DNA from: Ectobacillus sp042610425
Lineage (GTDB): Bacteria; Bacillota; Bacilli; Bacillales; Bacillaceae_G
DNA: 64,000 nt
Direction: 5' to 3'
NCBI RefSeq assembly: GCF_042610425.1
Contig: NZ_JBGJZM010000002.1
Location: forward strand, 186,001 to 250,000
The notes beneath the pieces are model-generated. The model saw only the letters and a list, made by a program, of their open reading frames with translations. It was not told where the DNA came from and did not search any database. Shown here piece by piece: positions 35,521-44,669 of the stretch (within the stretch, counting starts at the first letter, position 1; the number at the start of each line of letters is the position of its first letter). The position numbers were made by a program, and so were the translations under genes.

Positions 35521-35664
35521 TCATTCTCTATAAGCAGCAGAAGACTTCTTCCGTTCGATTTCCGTCTTCTCAGCTTTTTGTAAATCAATTGATGCATGCT
35601 CGCGGTGCACAGTAGCTTGACGCTTCAAACAAATATGTTTCCATTTTCGTTCGTATCTTTTCAT
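35521..35664 (-). CDS. Small basic hypothetical protein (47 aa)
   Basis: Starts ATG 35664 and reads MKRYERKWKHICLKRQATVH, then REHASIDLQKAEKTEIERKK. It is highly basic and helical, possibly nucleic-acid binding. The ribosome-binding site (GGAGTGGG) is 10 nt away. A strong terminator 80 bp downstream on the same strand supports a real transcription unit. Not recognised. Confidence 0.45.
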   Translation of the reverse strand: MKRYERKWKHICLKRQATVHREHASIDLQKAEKTEIERKKSSAAYRE

Positions 35665-36072
35665 AGATGTGTTCCCACTCCTATATAAGACGAGTCAATG
35701 TGTAACCGCTTCCAAAATTAATTATATCGTATATTAGCAATGAAGACAACCTCTATTTCACGAAAAATTACTAGATTTGTAACGATTTCTTCATAGATTT
35801 GATTGAACTCCTCTTGCAAATCGTATTCATGACAAAAAAGACAGGTATATTACATCATTCCTATTATTTCTCCGGAAATAGACATCATCTGCATCTTCTA
35901 ATGGAGCAGATTAGCCTATGATAGGGCTGCGCTCACATGATATTTCTCAATTTGTTACTTATTACAAGAAATTACACCAGATTACATTTCTGTTTTAATT
36001 GTATGATAACGACCGATGGGAGTTCGTATTCTGCTATCATTGGCACGTAGCACGTTACAAGGAGGTATGTAT
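35665..36072. other. 408-bp intergenic region
   Basis: AT-rich. I see no reading frame with a ribosome-binding site, no consensus promoter and no strong hairpin. It should contain the promoters of the 47-aa gene and of the 3D-domain gene. Confidence 0.4.
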
Positions 36073-36594
36073 ATGAAAAAATTACTTACGATTATAACAG
36101 GAGCTATATTTGGAATCGGGTTATTTTCAGCTTCTGCCAATGCATCAACTTTGGTAAATACAGACGGATTAACAATCCAACAAGCAACGGGCATCCATGC
36201 TCCGATTAAAAATACATTCACCTATGAACAACCGATGCAAACCCTACAACGAGCAAGTGGAAATGAAAAAAGAACCATTCAAGCACAGCCAGAAGTAAAG
36301 GCTGCTACAGAATTGCAAGTTGTTGCAACTGCTTATTGTGCAAGTGAAGCAGGCAATAGCGATCTAACCGCAGCGGGATATGATATTACAAAAAATCCAA
36401 GCATGAAGTTGATTGCTGTCGATCCAAAAGTCATTCCACTCGGAACGAAAGTATGGGTGGAAGGTTACGGAGAAGCCATTGCCGGCGACACAGGTGGCAA
36501 GATTAAAGGCAATCGAATTGATGTATTAATGCCTTCTATTAACCAAGCAAATCAATGGGGCCGCAAAACAGTAACCGTACGTATATTACAATAG
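36073..36594 (+). CDS. Secreted 3D-domain protein (YocH/Sps-like muralytic)
   Basis: 173 residues. Signal peptide MKKLLTIITGAIFGIGLFSA cleaved near ANA, a spacer, then a 3D domain: VVATAYCASEAGNSDLTAAG, IAVDPKVIPLGTKVWV, and AGDTGGKIKGNRIDV with the three conserved Asp. Such domains resemble lytic transglycosylase MltA and occur in stationary-phase wall-remodelling proteins. ATG 36073 follows AAGGAGGTATGTAT. There are no LysM or SH3 anchors, unlike B. subtilis YocH. Confidence 0.88.
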   Translation: MKKLLTIITGAIFGIGLFSASANASTLVNTDGLTIQQATGIHAPIKNTFTYEQPMQTLQRASGNEKRTIQAQPEVKAATELQVVATAYCASEAGNSDLTAAGYDITKNPSMKLIAVDPKVIPLGTKVWVEGYGEAIAGDTGGKIKGNRIDVLMPSINQANQWGRKTVTVRILQ

Positions 36595-36596
36595 CC

Positions 36597-36637
36597 GAAC
36601 GAGCAATCCTTCTTATTTGTGGGGGATTGCTCGTTTT
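36597..36637 (+). terminator. Terminator of the 3D-domain gene
   Basis: GAGCAATCC pairs with GGATTGCTC and TTTTG follows, directly after the stop. Confidence 0.7.
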
Positions 36638-36671
36638 GTATATAATAGATAGAAAAAGGAGCTATACTACC

Positions 36672-36971
36672 ATGCATGTCGATGATATCAAACCAGACTG
36701 GGTTGGAACTCCGCGCAAGCACTCGTATGAAGAGAACGGAATCATACATACAGCCATCTCCATCGACTTCTCCCTGCGTGGCGACGATACTCGCTATAAG
36801 CTCGTTATACAAATAGAGGGAGAAAACAAACGTTATGAAATTAAGCAATATGGCTCTATCAAAGGTGCACAAAAGCCATTTTTAAAAGATACCGATTATC
36901 GTTACGAAAATAAAACCAGCCCTCTAATTGATGCCATTTTGTCTGATCCGTATGTACAGTATTTTTTGTAA
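36672..36971 (+). CDS. Hypothetical protein (99 aa)
   Basis: ATG 36672 follows AAAAAGGAG at 10 nt. Reads MHVDDIKPDWVGTPRKHSYE, with alternating beta-strand-like segments (HTAISIDFSLRGDDTRYKLV) and a YVQYFL end; soluble and acidic. Not recognised. The longer frame back to 36555 overlaps the preceding terminator and was rejected as the start. Confidence 0.65.
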   Translation: MHVDDIKPDWVGTPRKHSYEENGIIHTAISIDFSLRGDDTRYKLVIQIEGENKRYEIKQYGSIKGAQKPFLKDTDYRYENKTSPLIDAILSDPYVQYFL

Positions 36972-37073
36972 ACGACCAGACTTTATTCAAAATCAACAAT
37001 TCTACATCTACTCCATTTACTTTGCATATTTTCTTACAAATGATGCACATTACTGATGGTAGGAGGTGAGAAA

Positions 37074-37319
37074 ATGGCACGTATTGGAGTAGAACAATCC
37101 CTAAGTGATGTACAACAAGTGTTACAAGAAAAAGGATATGATGTCATACCATTACGTTCGGAACATGACATACAAGGCTGTGATTGTTGCATAGTTACCG
37201 GGCAACATCAAAATGTAATGGGTATTAGCAGCACTTCTATAAAAGGCCCCGTAATTGAAGCAAGCGGTTATACAGCTGATGAGATTTGCAAGCAAGTTGA
37301 AGCTTATAACTTAAGTTAA
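37074..37319 (+). CDS. ykuS: UPF0180 family protein (YkuS-like)
   Basis: 81 residues. MARIGVEQSLSDVQQVLQEK, then GYDVIPLRSEHDIQGCDCCI and SIKGPVIEASGYTADEIC are typical of UPF0180, small cytosolic proteins of unknown function in Bacillus. AGGAGGTGAGAAA precedes ATG 37074. Monocistronic, ended by a terminator. Confidence 0.9.
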   Translation: MARIGVEQSLSDVQQVLQEKGYDVIPLRSEHDIQGCDCCIVTGQHQNVMGISSTSIKGPVIEASGYTADEICKQVEAYNLS

Positions 37320-37322
37320 TCC

Positions 37323-37361
37323 AGAAAAAAACAATCGTAAATAGTACGATTGTTTTTTTCT
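37323..37361 (+). terminator. Terminator of ykuS
   Basis: AAACAATCGTA pairs with TACGATTGTTT, then TTTT. Confidence 0.9.
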
Positions 37362-37497
37362 CATCGCGTTTTACTAACTGACTTAAAAAGCAAGTCTTTA
37401 TCTTTCACACATTGTTGTTTTTATTTTGTTAATTCTTTCTAATATGCAAGCCACTATTACCTAACATATAGTAAAATCTCTCTATAGGGGTGATACG

Positions 37498-38115
37498 GTG
37501 CGTGTTTTACAGAATGTAAAAGTAGTGTGGGTAATGGTTCTCTTCATTCTTTTTACTATAATATATGGAATCGGCTATGTAATAGGACCATTTTTAGTAA
37601 TAAACGAAGCTCCGCAAAAGGCAGATGCCATTATCGTGCTTAGTGGCGGAGAAAATCGGATTCAAAAAGGAATTGAATTATATAAGCAACAGTATGCACC
37701 GTATTTAATTTTATCCAATGCAAACGAAGATAATATGGACGCTTATATCATCGCAAGAAACGTACCAAAACGTTCCGTATTTTTCGAAACAAATGCAGAT
37801 AGTACATATAAAAATGCTCTCTATACAAAAGAAATTATGACAAAACACCATTTGAAATCTGCTATCGTTGTAACATCGAATTTTCATACAAGAAGAACAA
37901 AAATGAATTTTAACAAAGTGTATCAAGGTACCGGCATTTCCTTCACGTATGTTGCAGTAGACACACCTGGTTTTGATCCTCATTCTTGGTGGCAAAGTAA
38001 AAACGGCCGCCACATTGTATTTGACGAGTATGTCAAATACATCGGAAATATATTCGGGATTGAAGGAAATGAATCGAAAAAGCCGTTAAATAAAGCTAAT
38101 AAGTTATTATTTTAG
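37498..38115 (+). CDS. YdcF/SanA-like DUF218 membrane protein
   Basis: 205 residues. One N-terminal transmembrane helix (about 9-31), then a DUF218 domain: ADAIIVLSGGENRIQKGIEL, ILSNANEDN, ESTYKN-like DSTYKNALYTKEIM and VVTSNFHTRR. Relatives (ElyC, SanA) affect envelope integrity; the biochemical role is unsettled. GTG start with GGGGTGATACG. Convergent with the gntP gene. Confidence 0.86.
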   Translation: MRVLQNVKVVWVMVLFILFTIIYGIGYVIGPFLVINEAPQKADAIIVLSGGENRIQKGIELYKQQYAPYLILSNANEDNMDAYIIARNVPKRSVFFETNADSTYKNALYTKEIMTKHHLKSAIVVTSNFHTRRTKMNFNKVYQGTGISFTYVAVDTPGFDPHSWWQSKNGRHIVFDEYVKYIGNIFGIEGNESKKPLNKANKLLF

Positions 38116-38123
38116 TTATACAA

Positions 38124-38165
38124 AAGAAAGCTATGACCAGTTGTTTCGCTGATCATAGCTTTCTC
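38124..38165. terminator. Bidirectional terminator
   Basis: GAAAGCTATGA and TCATAGCTTTC form an 11-bp stem between the convergent YdcF and gntP genes. Confidence 0.8.
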
Positions 38166-38173
38166 ATTTTCTA

Positions 38174-39496
38174 TTACTTTATAATCATGTTTAACAATAA
38201 TACGCCAGCTAGTCCCACCAAAGAAATTATGGTAACCATAACAGACCACGTTTTAATTGTTTTCCCAATGGATAGATTGAAATATTCTTTGTAGATCCAA
38301 AATCCTGCATCATTTACGTGTGAGAATGTTAAGCTTCCTGCACCGATTGCTAAGACCATAAGTTCAGGGCTTACATGAGTTGCTCCGATAAGCGGTGCTA
38401 CTATTCCGGCTGCTGTCATACCAGCTACCGTAGCTGAACCTAGTGCGATACGCAAAACAGCTGCAATGCACCATGCCAATAGGAGCGGTGATAAACTGCT
38501 GCCATGCATCATACTCGCAATGTATTTCCCTACTCCGCTGTCAATTAACACTTGTTTGAACGCTCCGCCGCCTGCAATGATTAGTAAGATCATCCCAATG
38601 GATGCAACAGAGGTGGAAACGGATTTCATTACGTCTTGCATCTTCTTACCTCGGTTAATTCCAAACGTAAAGATCGCAATAATAATGGAGATGAGCAATG
38701 CAACAGCAGGGTCACCTACGAAATTAACAAAAGGTAGTAACGGTGATTTCGGTATAAAGATTTCAATAAAGGCTTGGATTGACATCAAAATGACTGGGAA
38801 GATTGCGGTAAATAAGCTAATTCCAAAGCTCGGCATTTCTTCCTCTGTGAACTGTTTCGGGTTAAAGAGTTCTTTCGGAATATTACATTCCAACTCTTCT
38901 TTTTTGAAGAATCTTGAATAAACTGGACCTGCTAAGATAACTGCCGGCACTGCAAGCGGAATGCCATATAGTAATGTTTTACCTATGTTCGCATGAAAGA
39001 TTCCAGCAATCGCTGTCGGACCTGGATGTGGTGGTAAAAATCCGTGGGCCGTAATCAAAGCTGCGACGACAGGCATGCCAATATAAAGTACAGGTAGTTC
39101 AGCTGCCGTTGCAATGGTAAATACTAATGGGATTAATACAATGAAGCCTGTTTCATAGAATAGTGCAATTCCTACGATAAAGCCTGATAAAACAGCTGCT
39201 GTCTGGATTTGTTTCTTTCCAAATGTAGCAATCAGTGTGGTAGCAATTCGTTGCGCTCCTCCTGAATCTTCCATGAGTTTTCCTAGCATCGCACCAAAGC
39301 CTAGCACAAGCGCTAAACTTCCTAGCGTTCCGCCTAAACCTGCTTTCACAGAGGCTATTGCTGCTACAGGAGTCATTCCTTCCATAATCGCAACGGCTAA
39401 CGAAACTATAATTAATGATATGAAAGCGTTTACTTTAAAAACAATCATTAACCCTAATAGCAATACTATCCCTACACAAATAATAAATATTGGCAT
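38174..39496 (-). CDS. GntP-family organic/sugar acid permease
   Basis: 440 residues with about 12 hydrophobic helices. It contains the family stretches LGGTLGSLALVLGFGAMLGK, ALFYETGFIVLIPLVF and FLPPHPGPTAIAGIF. Imports gluconate-like or four-carbon acid sugars by proton symport. ATG follows GAGGGACAG. Third gene of the unit dehydrogenase-kinase-permease, so the substrate is probably a C4 acid sugar (threonate/erythronate type), not gluconate. Confidence 0.9.
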   Translation of the reverse strand: MPIFIICVGIVLLLGLMIVFKVNAFISLIIVSLAVAIMEGMTPVAAIASVKAGLGGTLGSLALVLGFGAMLGKLMEDSGGAQRIATTLIATFGKKQIQTAAVLSGFIVGIALFYETGFIVLIPLVFTIATAAELPVLYIGMPVVAALITAHGFLPPHPGPTAIAGIFHANIGKTLLYGIPLAVPAVILAGPVYSRFFKKEELECNIPKELFNPKQFTEEEMPSFGISLFTAIFPVILMSIQAFIEIFIPKSPLLPFVNFVGDPAVALLISIIIAIFTFGINRGKKMQDVMKSVSTSVASIGMILLIIAGGGAFKQVLIDSGVGKYIASMMHGSSLSPLLLAWCIAAVLRIALGSATVAGMTAAGIVAPLIGATHVSPELMVLAIGAGSLTFSHVNDAGFWIYKEYFNLSIGKTIKTWSVMVTIISLVGLAGVLLLNMIIK

Positions 39497-39571
39497 ACTG
39501 TCCCTCTTCCCAATAAAATTTTAGTAAGGTGTAGGATATAGACAGCCATCACTATATCCTACCCTTGTTTT

Positions 39572-41020
39572 TTAGTTATTTAACAATTCAACTGTTTCTC
39601 TTAATGTATCCTTTGTTCCGACATTCCCTGGAAAGATAACATACGCGATGCCTGGAAACTTACTTTCCGCCCCCGTTATCCATACCGGGATGCCTGGCTT
39701 AATTTGGCCCGCAACCGTTGCCCGTTGTACCTTCAAACCTTTTGTTCCGACATCACTTGATGTAATGCCACCTTTTGCTACAATATAGTTTGGTCTTGTT
39801 TTGATTCTTTGCACAATACTTGTTACTGCATCTGATATTTGCACAGAAAGAAGAAGCTCTTCTTCCTTTTTATTTTCACCTAGGTCCAGTCGTTCTCTTT
39901 TTGTATAAACGGCTACCGTTTTGCCTGAGCCAATGAGCTGTTCACATGTCTCTACGACTCTATTGATCTCATTTTGAAACTGGTCAGGCTGCAGGACAAG
40001 ATGACAGTTGAATTCAATAAACTCAATGAAATTGCATGCTTTCAACTCCTCGAGCTGTTCAGTAGTCTTCTTTACATGCGAGCCAACTATGATAAGTCCC
40101 CCATGATTGGTTTCTTCTTTTATAAGTTCAGCTCTCGTTAATAATGCCTTGTCGCTCACACCGCCAAGTACTTTCGTTAAAGCCGCCGCACTTCTATATA
40201 GAAAGTGTTTCCCTGCTTTGATGGCGCGTATGAGAGCAATCGTAACAATTTTAACATCCACATAATCGACTGCGTTCACTACTACTTTATTAAAATCGTG
40301 CACCGCAAGGAATTGCTTCGTAATGGCTTCTATATCCAACGCTCGAATACTTTCTAGAGATATGTAAGTTGTATGTTCAGCCGTAAATTCGCCATTTGAT
40401 TTTTCCTCAATCCATTCACCTAAATGCGATTTTGTATAACCAAATGTTCGATCCTTTGCAAATTCCGTTTCGCCAGCTGGTACCAAATCATCCCCGTACT
40501 GAACATAGTGGATATTATCAATCGTAAAGCGGCCGCCTTCTTTAAAGAACGGTAGCAAAACTTCTCCATCAAACGTATAATCTGATTTTGATTCGATCGT
40601 TTCCTTGATGACGCTTGTTTCCAGTGGATAATGACCTCTTAACGTCGAATCGCCGCGGCTAATGATAATAAAGTCTTTCTTTACTTTACTAGAAACTTCT
40701 AAAATAGTAGCAGCAATTTCTCTATGAACCTTCTCTGTTTCAGCTGCAGTAAATCCTCTAGAATTCGTAAGGATGAAAAACATCGCATTGCTTTCGAGAA
40801 ATCCCTTTTCAATACTATCCACCGACCAGTCTGTATAGACGGATATGTCATGAATGGTTTGTACACCCGTTGGATCGTCATCGAGCACGATAATTTTTTT
40901 ATCTAAATCTAGTAATTCTTTTTCATACATTTTATTTACAAGATCTATATCTACTGCTGGTATGCTACTAAAAACATCCTTTGCTACTCTCTTTTCATGA
41001 TGCGAAAGGGTACTCATCAT
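39572..41020 (-). CDS. Four-carbon acid sugar kinase family protein (DUF1537)
   Basis: Phosphorylates 3- or 2-oxo-tetronates (OtnK/DtnK family) to feed aldolase or dehydrogenase steps. 482 residues. N-terminal substrate domain with IIVLDDDPTGVQTIHDISVY and IISRGDSTLRGHYPLE; C-terminal ATP domain with YIVAKGGITSSDVGTKGL and WITGAESKFPGIAYVIFPGN. Immediately follows the dehydrogenase stop, its ribosome-binding site lying in that gene's end. The exact epimer used cannot be told from sequence. Confidence 0.9.
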   Translation of the reverse strand: MMSTLSHHEKRVAKDVFSSIPAVDIDLVNKMYEKELLDLDKKIIVLDDDPTGVQTIHDISVYTDWSVDSIEKGFLESNAMFFILTNSRGFTAAETEKVHREIAATILEVSSKVKKDFIIISRGDSTLRGHYPLETSVIKETIESKSDYTFDGEVLLPFFKEGGRFTIDNIHYVQYGDDLVPAGETEFAKDRTFGYTKSHLGEWIEEKSNGEFTAEHTTYISLESIRALDIEAITKQFLAVHDFNKVVVNAVDYVDVKIVTIALIRAIKAGKHFLYRSAAALTKVLGGVSDKALLTRAELIKEETNHGGLIIVGSHVKKTTEQLEELKACNFIEFIEFNCHLVLQPDQFQNEINRVVETCEQLIGSGKTVAVYTKRERLDLGENKKEEELLLSVQISDAVTSIVQRIKTRPNYIVAKGGITSSDVGTKGLKVQRATVAGQIKPGIPVWITGAESKFPGIAYVIFPGNVGTKDTLRETVELLNN

Positions 41021-41914
41021 TTATGCTCTCCCCACTTCCACATGTGCAAGTTTTTCATAATATTGTACGATACCGCCATGGTCATCCGTCGCTTTTCCAT
41101 CCACCTTCAAGGCATGGAGGATTTCTAAAAGCTGACTGCTGAGTGGAAGCGGAACATCCATTTCATGTGCGGTTTCCATCACATTTGTAATATCTTTCAG
41201 ATTAATATCAATTCTGCCGCCTGCTACGAAGTTTCGATCCAGAATTAACGGAACCTTTGCATCGAGCACCGTGCTTCCTGCAAGTCCTCCTCTGATTGCG
41301 TGGTACATCTTTTCAATATCAATTCCAGCCTTTGCCGCAAGTACAAGTGCTTCCGACATCGCTGCAATATTTAAATTTACGATAATTTGATTGGCTAATT
41401 TTGCAGTTGTGCCGCATCCATTTTCCCCTACTAAGGTAACATCTTTTCCCATGCTGTGAAGCAAAGGTAGGGAACTTTCAAACACTTCCTTCTTGCCACC
41501 AACCATAATAGCAAGCGTACCATCGATTGCCTTCGGCTGACCGCCGCTCACCGGCGCATCTAGCATTTCCACACCTTTTTTTGCAACCTCACTCGCAATT
41601 TGCTTCGAAACAACAGGAGTAATCGAACTCATATCGATAATGACTGTTCCTTCTTTGGCGCCGCGTATCACTCCGTTTTCACCTAAAACAACTTCCTGTA
41701 CATGCTTAGAGGCCGGAAGCATCGTAATAATGAAATCACTCATCTCCCCTACTTCTTTTGGAGAGTTGGCCGCAGCAGCTCCTGCTTGAACGAGATTTTC
41801 GACTGCTTCTTTATTCAAATCGTAAACGGTTACATCGTAGCCCGCCTTAAGTAAATTTAATGACATAGGTCGTCCCATAATCCCTAACCCTATAAATCCA
41901 ATTTTCTTATTCAA
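41021..41914 (-). CDS. 3-hydroxyacid dehydrogenase (LtnD / 2-hydroxy-3-oxopropionate reductase family)
   Basis: NAD(P)-dependent beta-hydroxyacid dehydrogenase of 297 residues. Rossmann motif KIGFIGLGIMGRPMSLNLLK, substrate motif DAPVSGGQPKA, catalytic Lys in GTTAKLANQI. TTG 41914 is the likely start: GGAGG lies eight nt upstream, whereas the apparent start at 41929 is inside that site. First gene of a catabolic operon with the DUF1537 kinase and GntP permease, matching the threonate/erythronate pathway, so LtnD-type activity is preferred over tartronate semialdehyde reductase. Confidence 0.88.
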   Translation of the reverse strand: MNKKIGFIGLGIMGRPMSLNLLKAGYDVTVYDLNKEAVENLVQAGAAAANSPKEVGEMSDFIITMLPASKHVQEVVLGENGVIRGAKEGTVIIDMSSITPVVSKQIASEVAKKGVEMLDAPVSGGQPKAIDGTLAIMVGGKKEVFESSLPLLHSMGKDVTLVGENGCGTTAKLANQIIVNLNIAAMSEALVLAAKAGIDIEKMYHAIRGGLAGSTVLDAKVPLILDRNFVAGGRIDINLKDITNVMETAHEMDVPLPLSSQLLEILHALKVDGKATDDHGGIVQYYEKLAHVEVGRA

Positions 41915-41955
41915 AATGATTTCCTCCAATTCTACATGTAGTAAGTTTCAATAAA

Positions 41956-41968
41956 TCAAGCGCTTACA
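41956..41968. promoter_or_regulatory. Possible CcpA cre-like site
   Basis: TCAAGCGCTTACA contains the AAGCGCTT core with one good half-site, between the operators and the dehydrogenase start. The other half deviates. Confidence 0.3.
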
Positions 41969-42035
41969 AAACACGCTACTTTAATCACACTCTTGCTTGT
42001 TTAGTATGTCTATATTGTACACATAAAGTTAAATG

Positions 42036-42066
42036 TTGTATACAATTTATATTAATTTGTATACAA
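42036..42066. promoter_or_regulatory. Twin operators for the GntR regulator
   Basis: Two perfect TTGTATACAA palindromes at 42036-42045 and 42057-42066, centres 21 bp apart (two helical turns), in the divergent region. The sequence is of the kind bound by FadR/FCD-type GntR proteins. Confidence 0.75.
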
Positions 42067-42113
42067 AGATTTTTATTTTTCGTAATAAACGTTGATTGAA
42101 CAGCCTAATACCT

Positions 42114-42142
42114 TTGAATAAAACTGGTATTGTCTATATAAT
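42114..42142 (+). promoter_or_regulatory. Sigma-A promoter of the gntR-type gene
   Basis: TTGAAT, 17-bp spacer, TATAAT, 35 bp before the start codon and 48 bp from the nearer operator. Confidence 0.65.
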
Positions 42143-42176
42143 TTAGGTGAGAGAAAGCAAGAATGAGGTGAATCAT

Positions 42177-42806
42177 ATGTCACACAATATAGAAAAAACA
42201 AGTCTCGCTTATAAGCAATCCTATGAAACGATTCGAGATATGATCCTACATGGTAAGATTGAACATGGAACCAAAATTGTAGAGGAAAAACTCGCAGCAG
42301 AACTTGGTGTGAGTCGAACGCCAATCCGAGAATCGATTCGAAGATTAGAACAAGAGGGGCTCATTTCAAATAAAAGGGTAGTAAGCCCAACTGAAAAAGA
42401 TTTGCGAAATATGTTTCAAGTTCGCATATTATTGGAAGGGTTTTCAGCAAAATGTGCTGCTATGTACCTTAACGAAGCAGCATTGAAATCTCTTGAAGAA
42501 TGTGTGGAAATCGGAAGAAAAGGAACGCTTGAAGAAATTATGAAAGCGAACGAAGACTTTCACGCCATCATTGTAAACGCAAGTAATAATCCGGTCATGA
42601 TTAATATGATTGATCGTATGCAATCCATCATATATTTATTTAGACATACCGTTGTGTATTACAACCGACCTTTTTTAATAGATGAACATGAAAAAATATA
42701 TGAAGCGATTAAAGCAAGAGACGGTGCATCTGCGGAACTTCTTATGAAACAACACTTAGAAGCAGACTTGGACTATTGCCTACATTTACTAAGCGACAAA
42801 ATTTAA
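42177..42806 (+). CDS. GntR-family regulator, FCD domain
   Basis: 209 residues. N-terminal winged helix with EEKLAAELGVSRTPIRESIR and RLEQEGLIS; C-terminal all-helical FCD effector domain with metal-ligand-like Asp/His residues (NEDFHAIIV, DEHEKIYEAI, MKQHLEADL). GAGGTGAATCAT precedes ATG 42177. Divergent from the C4 acid sugar operon, which it most likely represses through the twin palindromes until a pathway intermediate binds. Confidence 0.92.
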   Translation: MSHNIEKTSLAYKQSYETIRDMILHGKIEHGTKIVEEKLAAELGVSRTPIRESIRRLEQEGLISNKRVVSPTEKDLRNMFQVRILLEGFSAKCAAMYLNEAALKSLEECVEIGRKGTLEEIMKANEDFHAIIVNASNNPVMINMIDRMQSIIYLFRHTVVYYNRPFLIDEHEKIYEAIKARDGASAELLMKQHLEADLDYCLHLLSDKI

Positions 42807-42825
42807 TACAAGAGATTCCCGTTCA

Positions 42826-42935
42826 TTACCGTCAGAGAGTTTTTTTCACTCTGGCGGGCACGAATCCTACTAAATCGTCCCCCTCCTAACTCATGAATGT
42901 GACCACTGAAACCATAGTACTTTTTCAGTGGCTTT
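42826..42935 (+). repeat. Solo copy of the element-B 3' module (B2)
   Basis: A hairpin CCGTCAGAG/CTCTGGCGG (one G-U) after gntR is followed by CCTAACTCATGAAT (42885-42898), identical to 10454-10467. Then come CCACTGAAA (42903-42911) and TTTCAGTGG (42923-42931) around GTACTT. It lacks the tandem array present at 10.2 kb. Confidence 0.7.
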
Positions 42936-43052
42936 CCAAAAATCTACATCGTTTTTTTCTACTCCTTTGTAAATTCGGTTATAATGATAAGATAAGGATT
43001 TCTTTCATTCTCAACAGTAGATGAAAGTGCGGAATGACGATGGAGGAGTTTT

Positions 43053-44669
43053 ATGTTACAGGATTCAATTGGTAAAGATGATGTGCTGGAGATTGTGGAT
43101 CGTATTATCGAAAGAATGGATCCAGCGTCTGAGGCAGATCGGTTGATGATGGCGAGTGGGTTACATTTATATCGGCAGGGTCTTGTGTATAATGTGTACT
43201 TGGAAGATGATGTGCTAAAGGGAACCGTGTCCAGTGAGGGTACCGTTTGTTCGGTTGAACTGCCCATTTCAAACGTTGATGGAAGTGTTTGCACTTGCTT
43301 TCAAGATGGATATTGTGAGCATGAGATTGCTGTTTTATTTTACACAGCAGCAAGCTTTGGTCTTGTTGGAGAAGTGATGAAGCGGTTTAAGGAAAAGAAC
43401 AAGCCGACTTTACCTAAATTAAAAACAGCAAAGCAGCTCCTGCAATCTTCTATTTACGAGGAAAAGGATCCGAGCAGCTGGCATACGTATTTTCAAAGAG
43501 ACTTCGATTCTTTTCTTGCAGAGCAGAATCGATATCCATTTCGACAATCATATCTTCTTATTAACCTATTTGAAGATTTATACATGAAACTAACGCGCAA
43601 GGCACCGCGCGTAGCTGTTTTGCGTGAACTATTTGAATTACATGCAGCTCTGTTTTGTTTTGAGCGCTTACTTGAAATTGCGGAGGATTTTGAAAACAAA
43701 CATATCCATTCATACTATAAACCAGCCTCGATTGCCCAGCGTTTCGTAGAGGAAGCCACGATGATTATTCATAAACTAGCGAGTGATTCCATTCCACTTG
43801 CATACGATGAAATATTTACTGCAACTGGGCAAATCGTTCATACATTATTTTTTTCCTACACCGATTACATACAGGAACGATTCTTTTTGTATCGTGAAAT
43901 TTGGGACGAATTGCTTCGCCGGGATTTATGGATAGAGGAAGAGCGAGCACGCATTGCAACGAAACCAGACCAGCTTTTACAAACGTTAGCGTATGCACAT
44001 CTTGCTTTTTTACAAAGACAAGATGAAGTAGCTATGCAGCAACTTGATTCGCAATCCTATCTACTTGTAGAATTATATTTCTACTGGTTAGATGAAGTTT
44101 GCGCCAAGCTAGAATGGGATCGCGTGAAACATTGGCTTTCCTTTACTTATCAAAAGCTGAAGATTTATTTAGAAAAAGAAGAAAACGTGTACAAAAAACG
44201 AGATTTAGTTCGTTTCTACCTTTCCACCTATTCGCAATTTGCCGAAGAAACCAATGAAGAGCCCGGTTATGAAATGGTGATCCAGGATCTTCTTCCCTAT
44301 AGTTTCTATGAATACGATCAATATTTACTAGAAAAAAAACAGTACCGTACGTGGACGGAACTCCAAATGTTCATGGGCTATGAAACGATTGAATCCTTGC
44401 GGGGTACATTAAAGGAAATCGAAAAAGAGGAGCAGGATGCTGTGCTTCCTCTCTATCATCATGCGGTCATGCAAACCGTACAACAAAAAAATAGACAGTC
44501 GTACCGCATCGCTGTCCGGTATTTAAAACGCCTTCGCATTCTTTATAAAAAATTGAAGCGGCAGGCAGAATGGAATGCATACATTACGGTGTTATCCAAA
44601 ACCTTCTCCCGCCTGCGTGCATTTCAAGAAGAATTACGGAAAGGAAAGTTAATCGATGATGACAGATAA
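43053..44669 (+). CDS. SWIM zinc-finger protein
   Basis: 538 residues. Near residue 75 a SWIM motif (CTC-x5-YCEH in SVCTCFQDGYCEHEIAVLFY) could bind zinc and nucleic acid. The remainder is helical and charged with no other recognised domain. GGAGGAG precedes the ATG. The stop overlaps the SNF2 gene by 14 nt, so the two are translationally coupled. In bacteria this pairing is recurrent, suggesting a DNA-remodelling or repair complex; the actual role is unknown. Confidence 0.87.
   Translation: MLQDSIGKDDVLEIVDRIIERMDPASEADRLMMASGLHLYRQGLVYNVYLEDDVLKGTVSSEGTVCSVELPISNVDGSVCTCFQDGYCEHEIAVLFYTAASFGLVGEVMKRFKEKNKPTLPKLKTAKQLLQSSIYEEKDPSSWHTYFQRDFDSFLAEQNRYPFRQSYLLINLFEDLYMKLTRKAPRVAVLRELFELHAALFCFERLLEIAEDFENKHIHSYYKPASIAQRFVEEATMIIHKLASDSIPLAYDEIFTATGQIVHTLFFSYTDYIQERFFLYREIWDELLRRDLWIEEERARIATKPDQLLQTLAYAHLAFLQRQDEVAMQQLDSQSYLLVELYFYWLDEVCAKLEWDRVKHWLSFTYQKLKIYLEKEENVYKKRDLVRFYLSTYSQFAEETNEEPGYEMVIQDLLPYSFYEYDQYLLEKKQYRTWTELQMFMGYETIESLRGTLKEIEKEEQDAVLPLYHHAVMQTVQQKNRQSYRIAVRYLKRLRILYKKLKRQAEWNAYITVLSKTFSRLRAFQEELRKGKLIDDDR

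Noticed and set aside
35370..35597. 75-residue minus-strand frame
   Set aside because: No ribosome-binding site and it runs through the terminator hairpin; the 47-aa frame is better supported.
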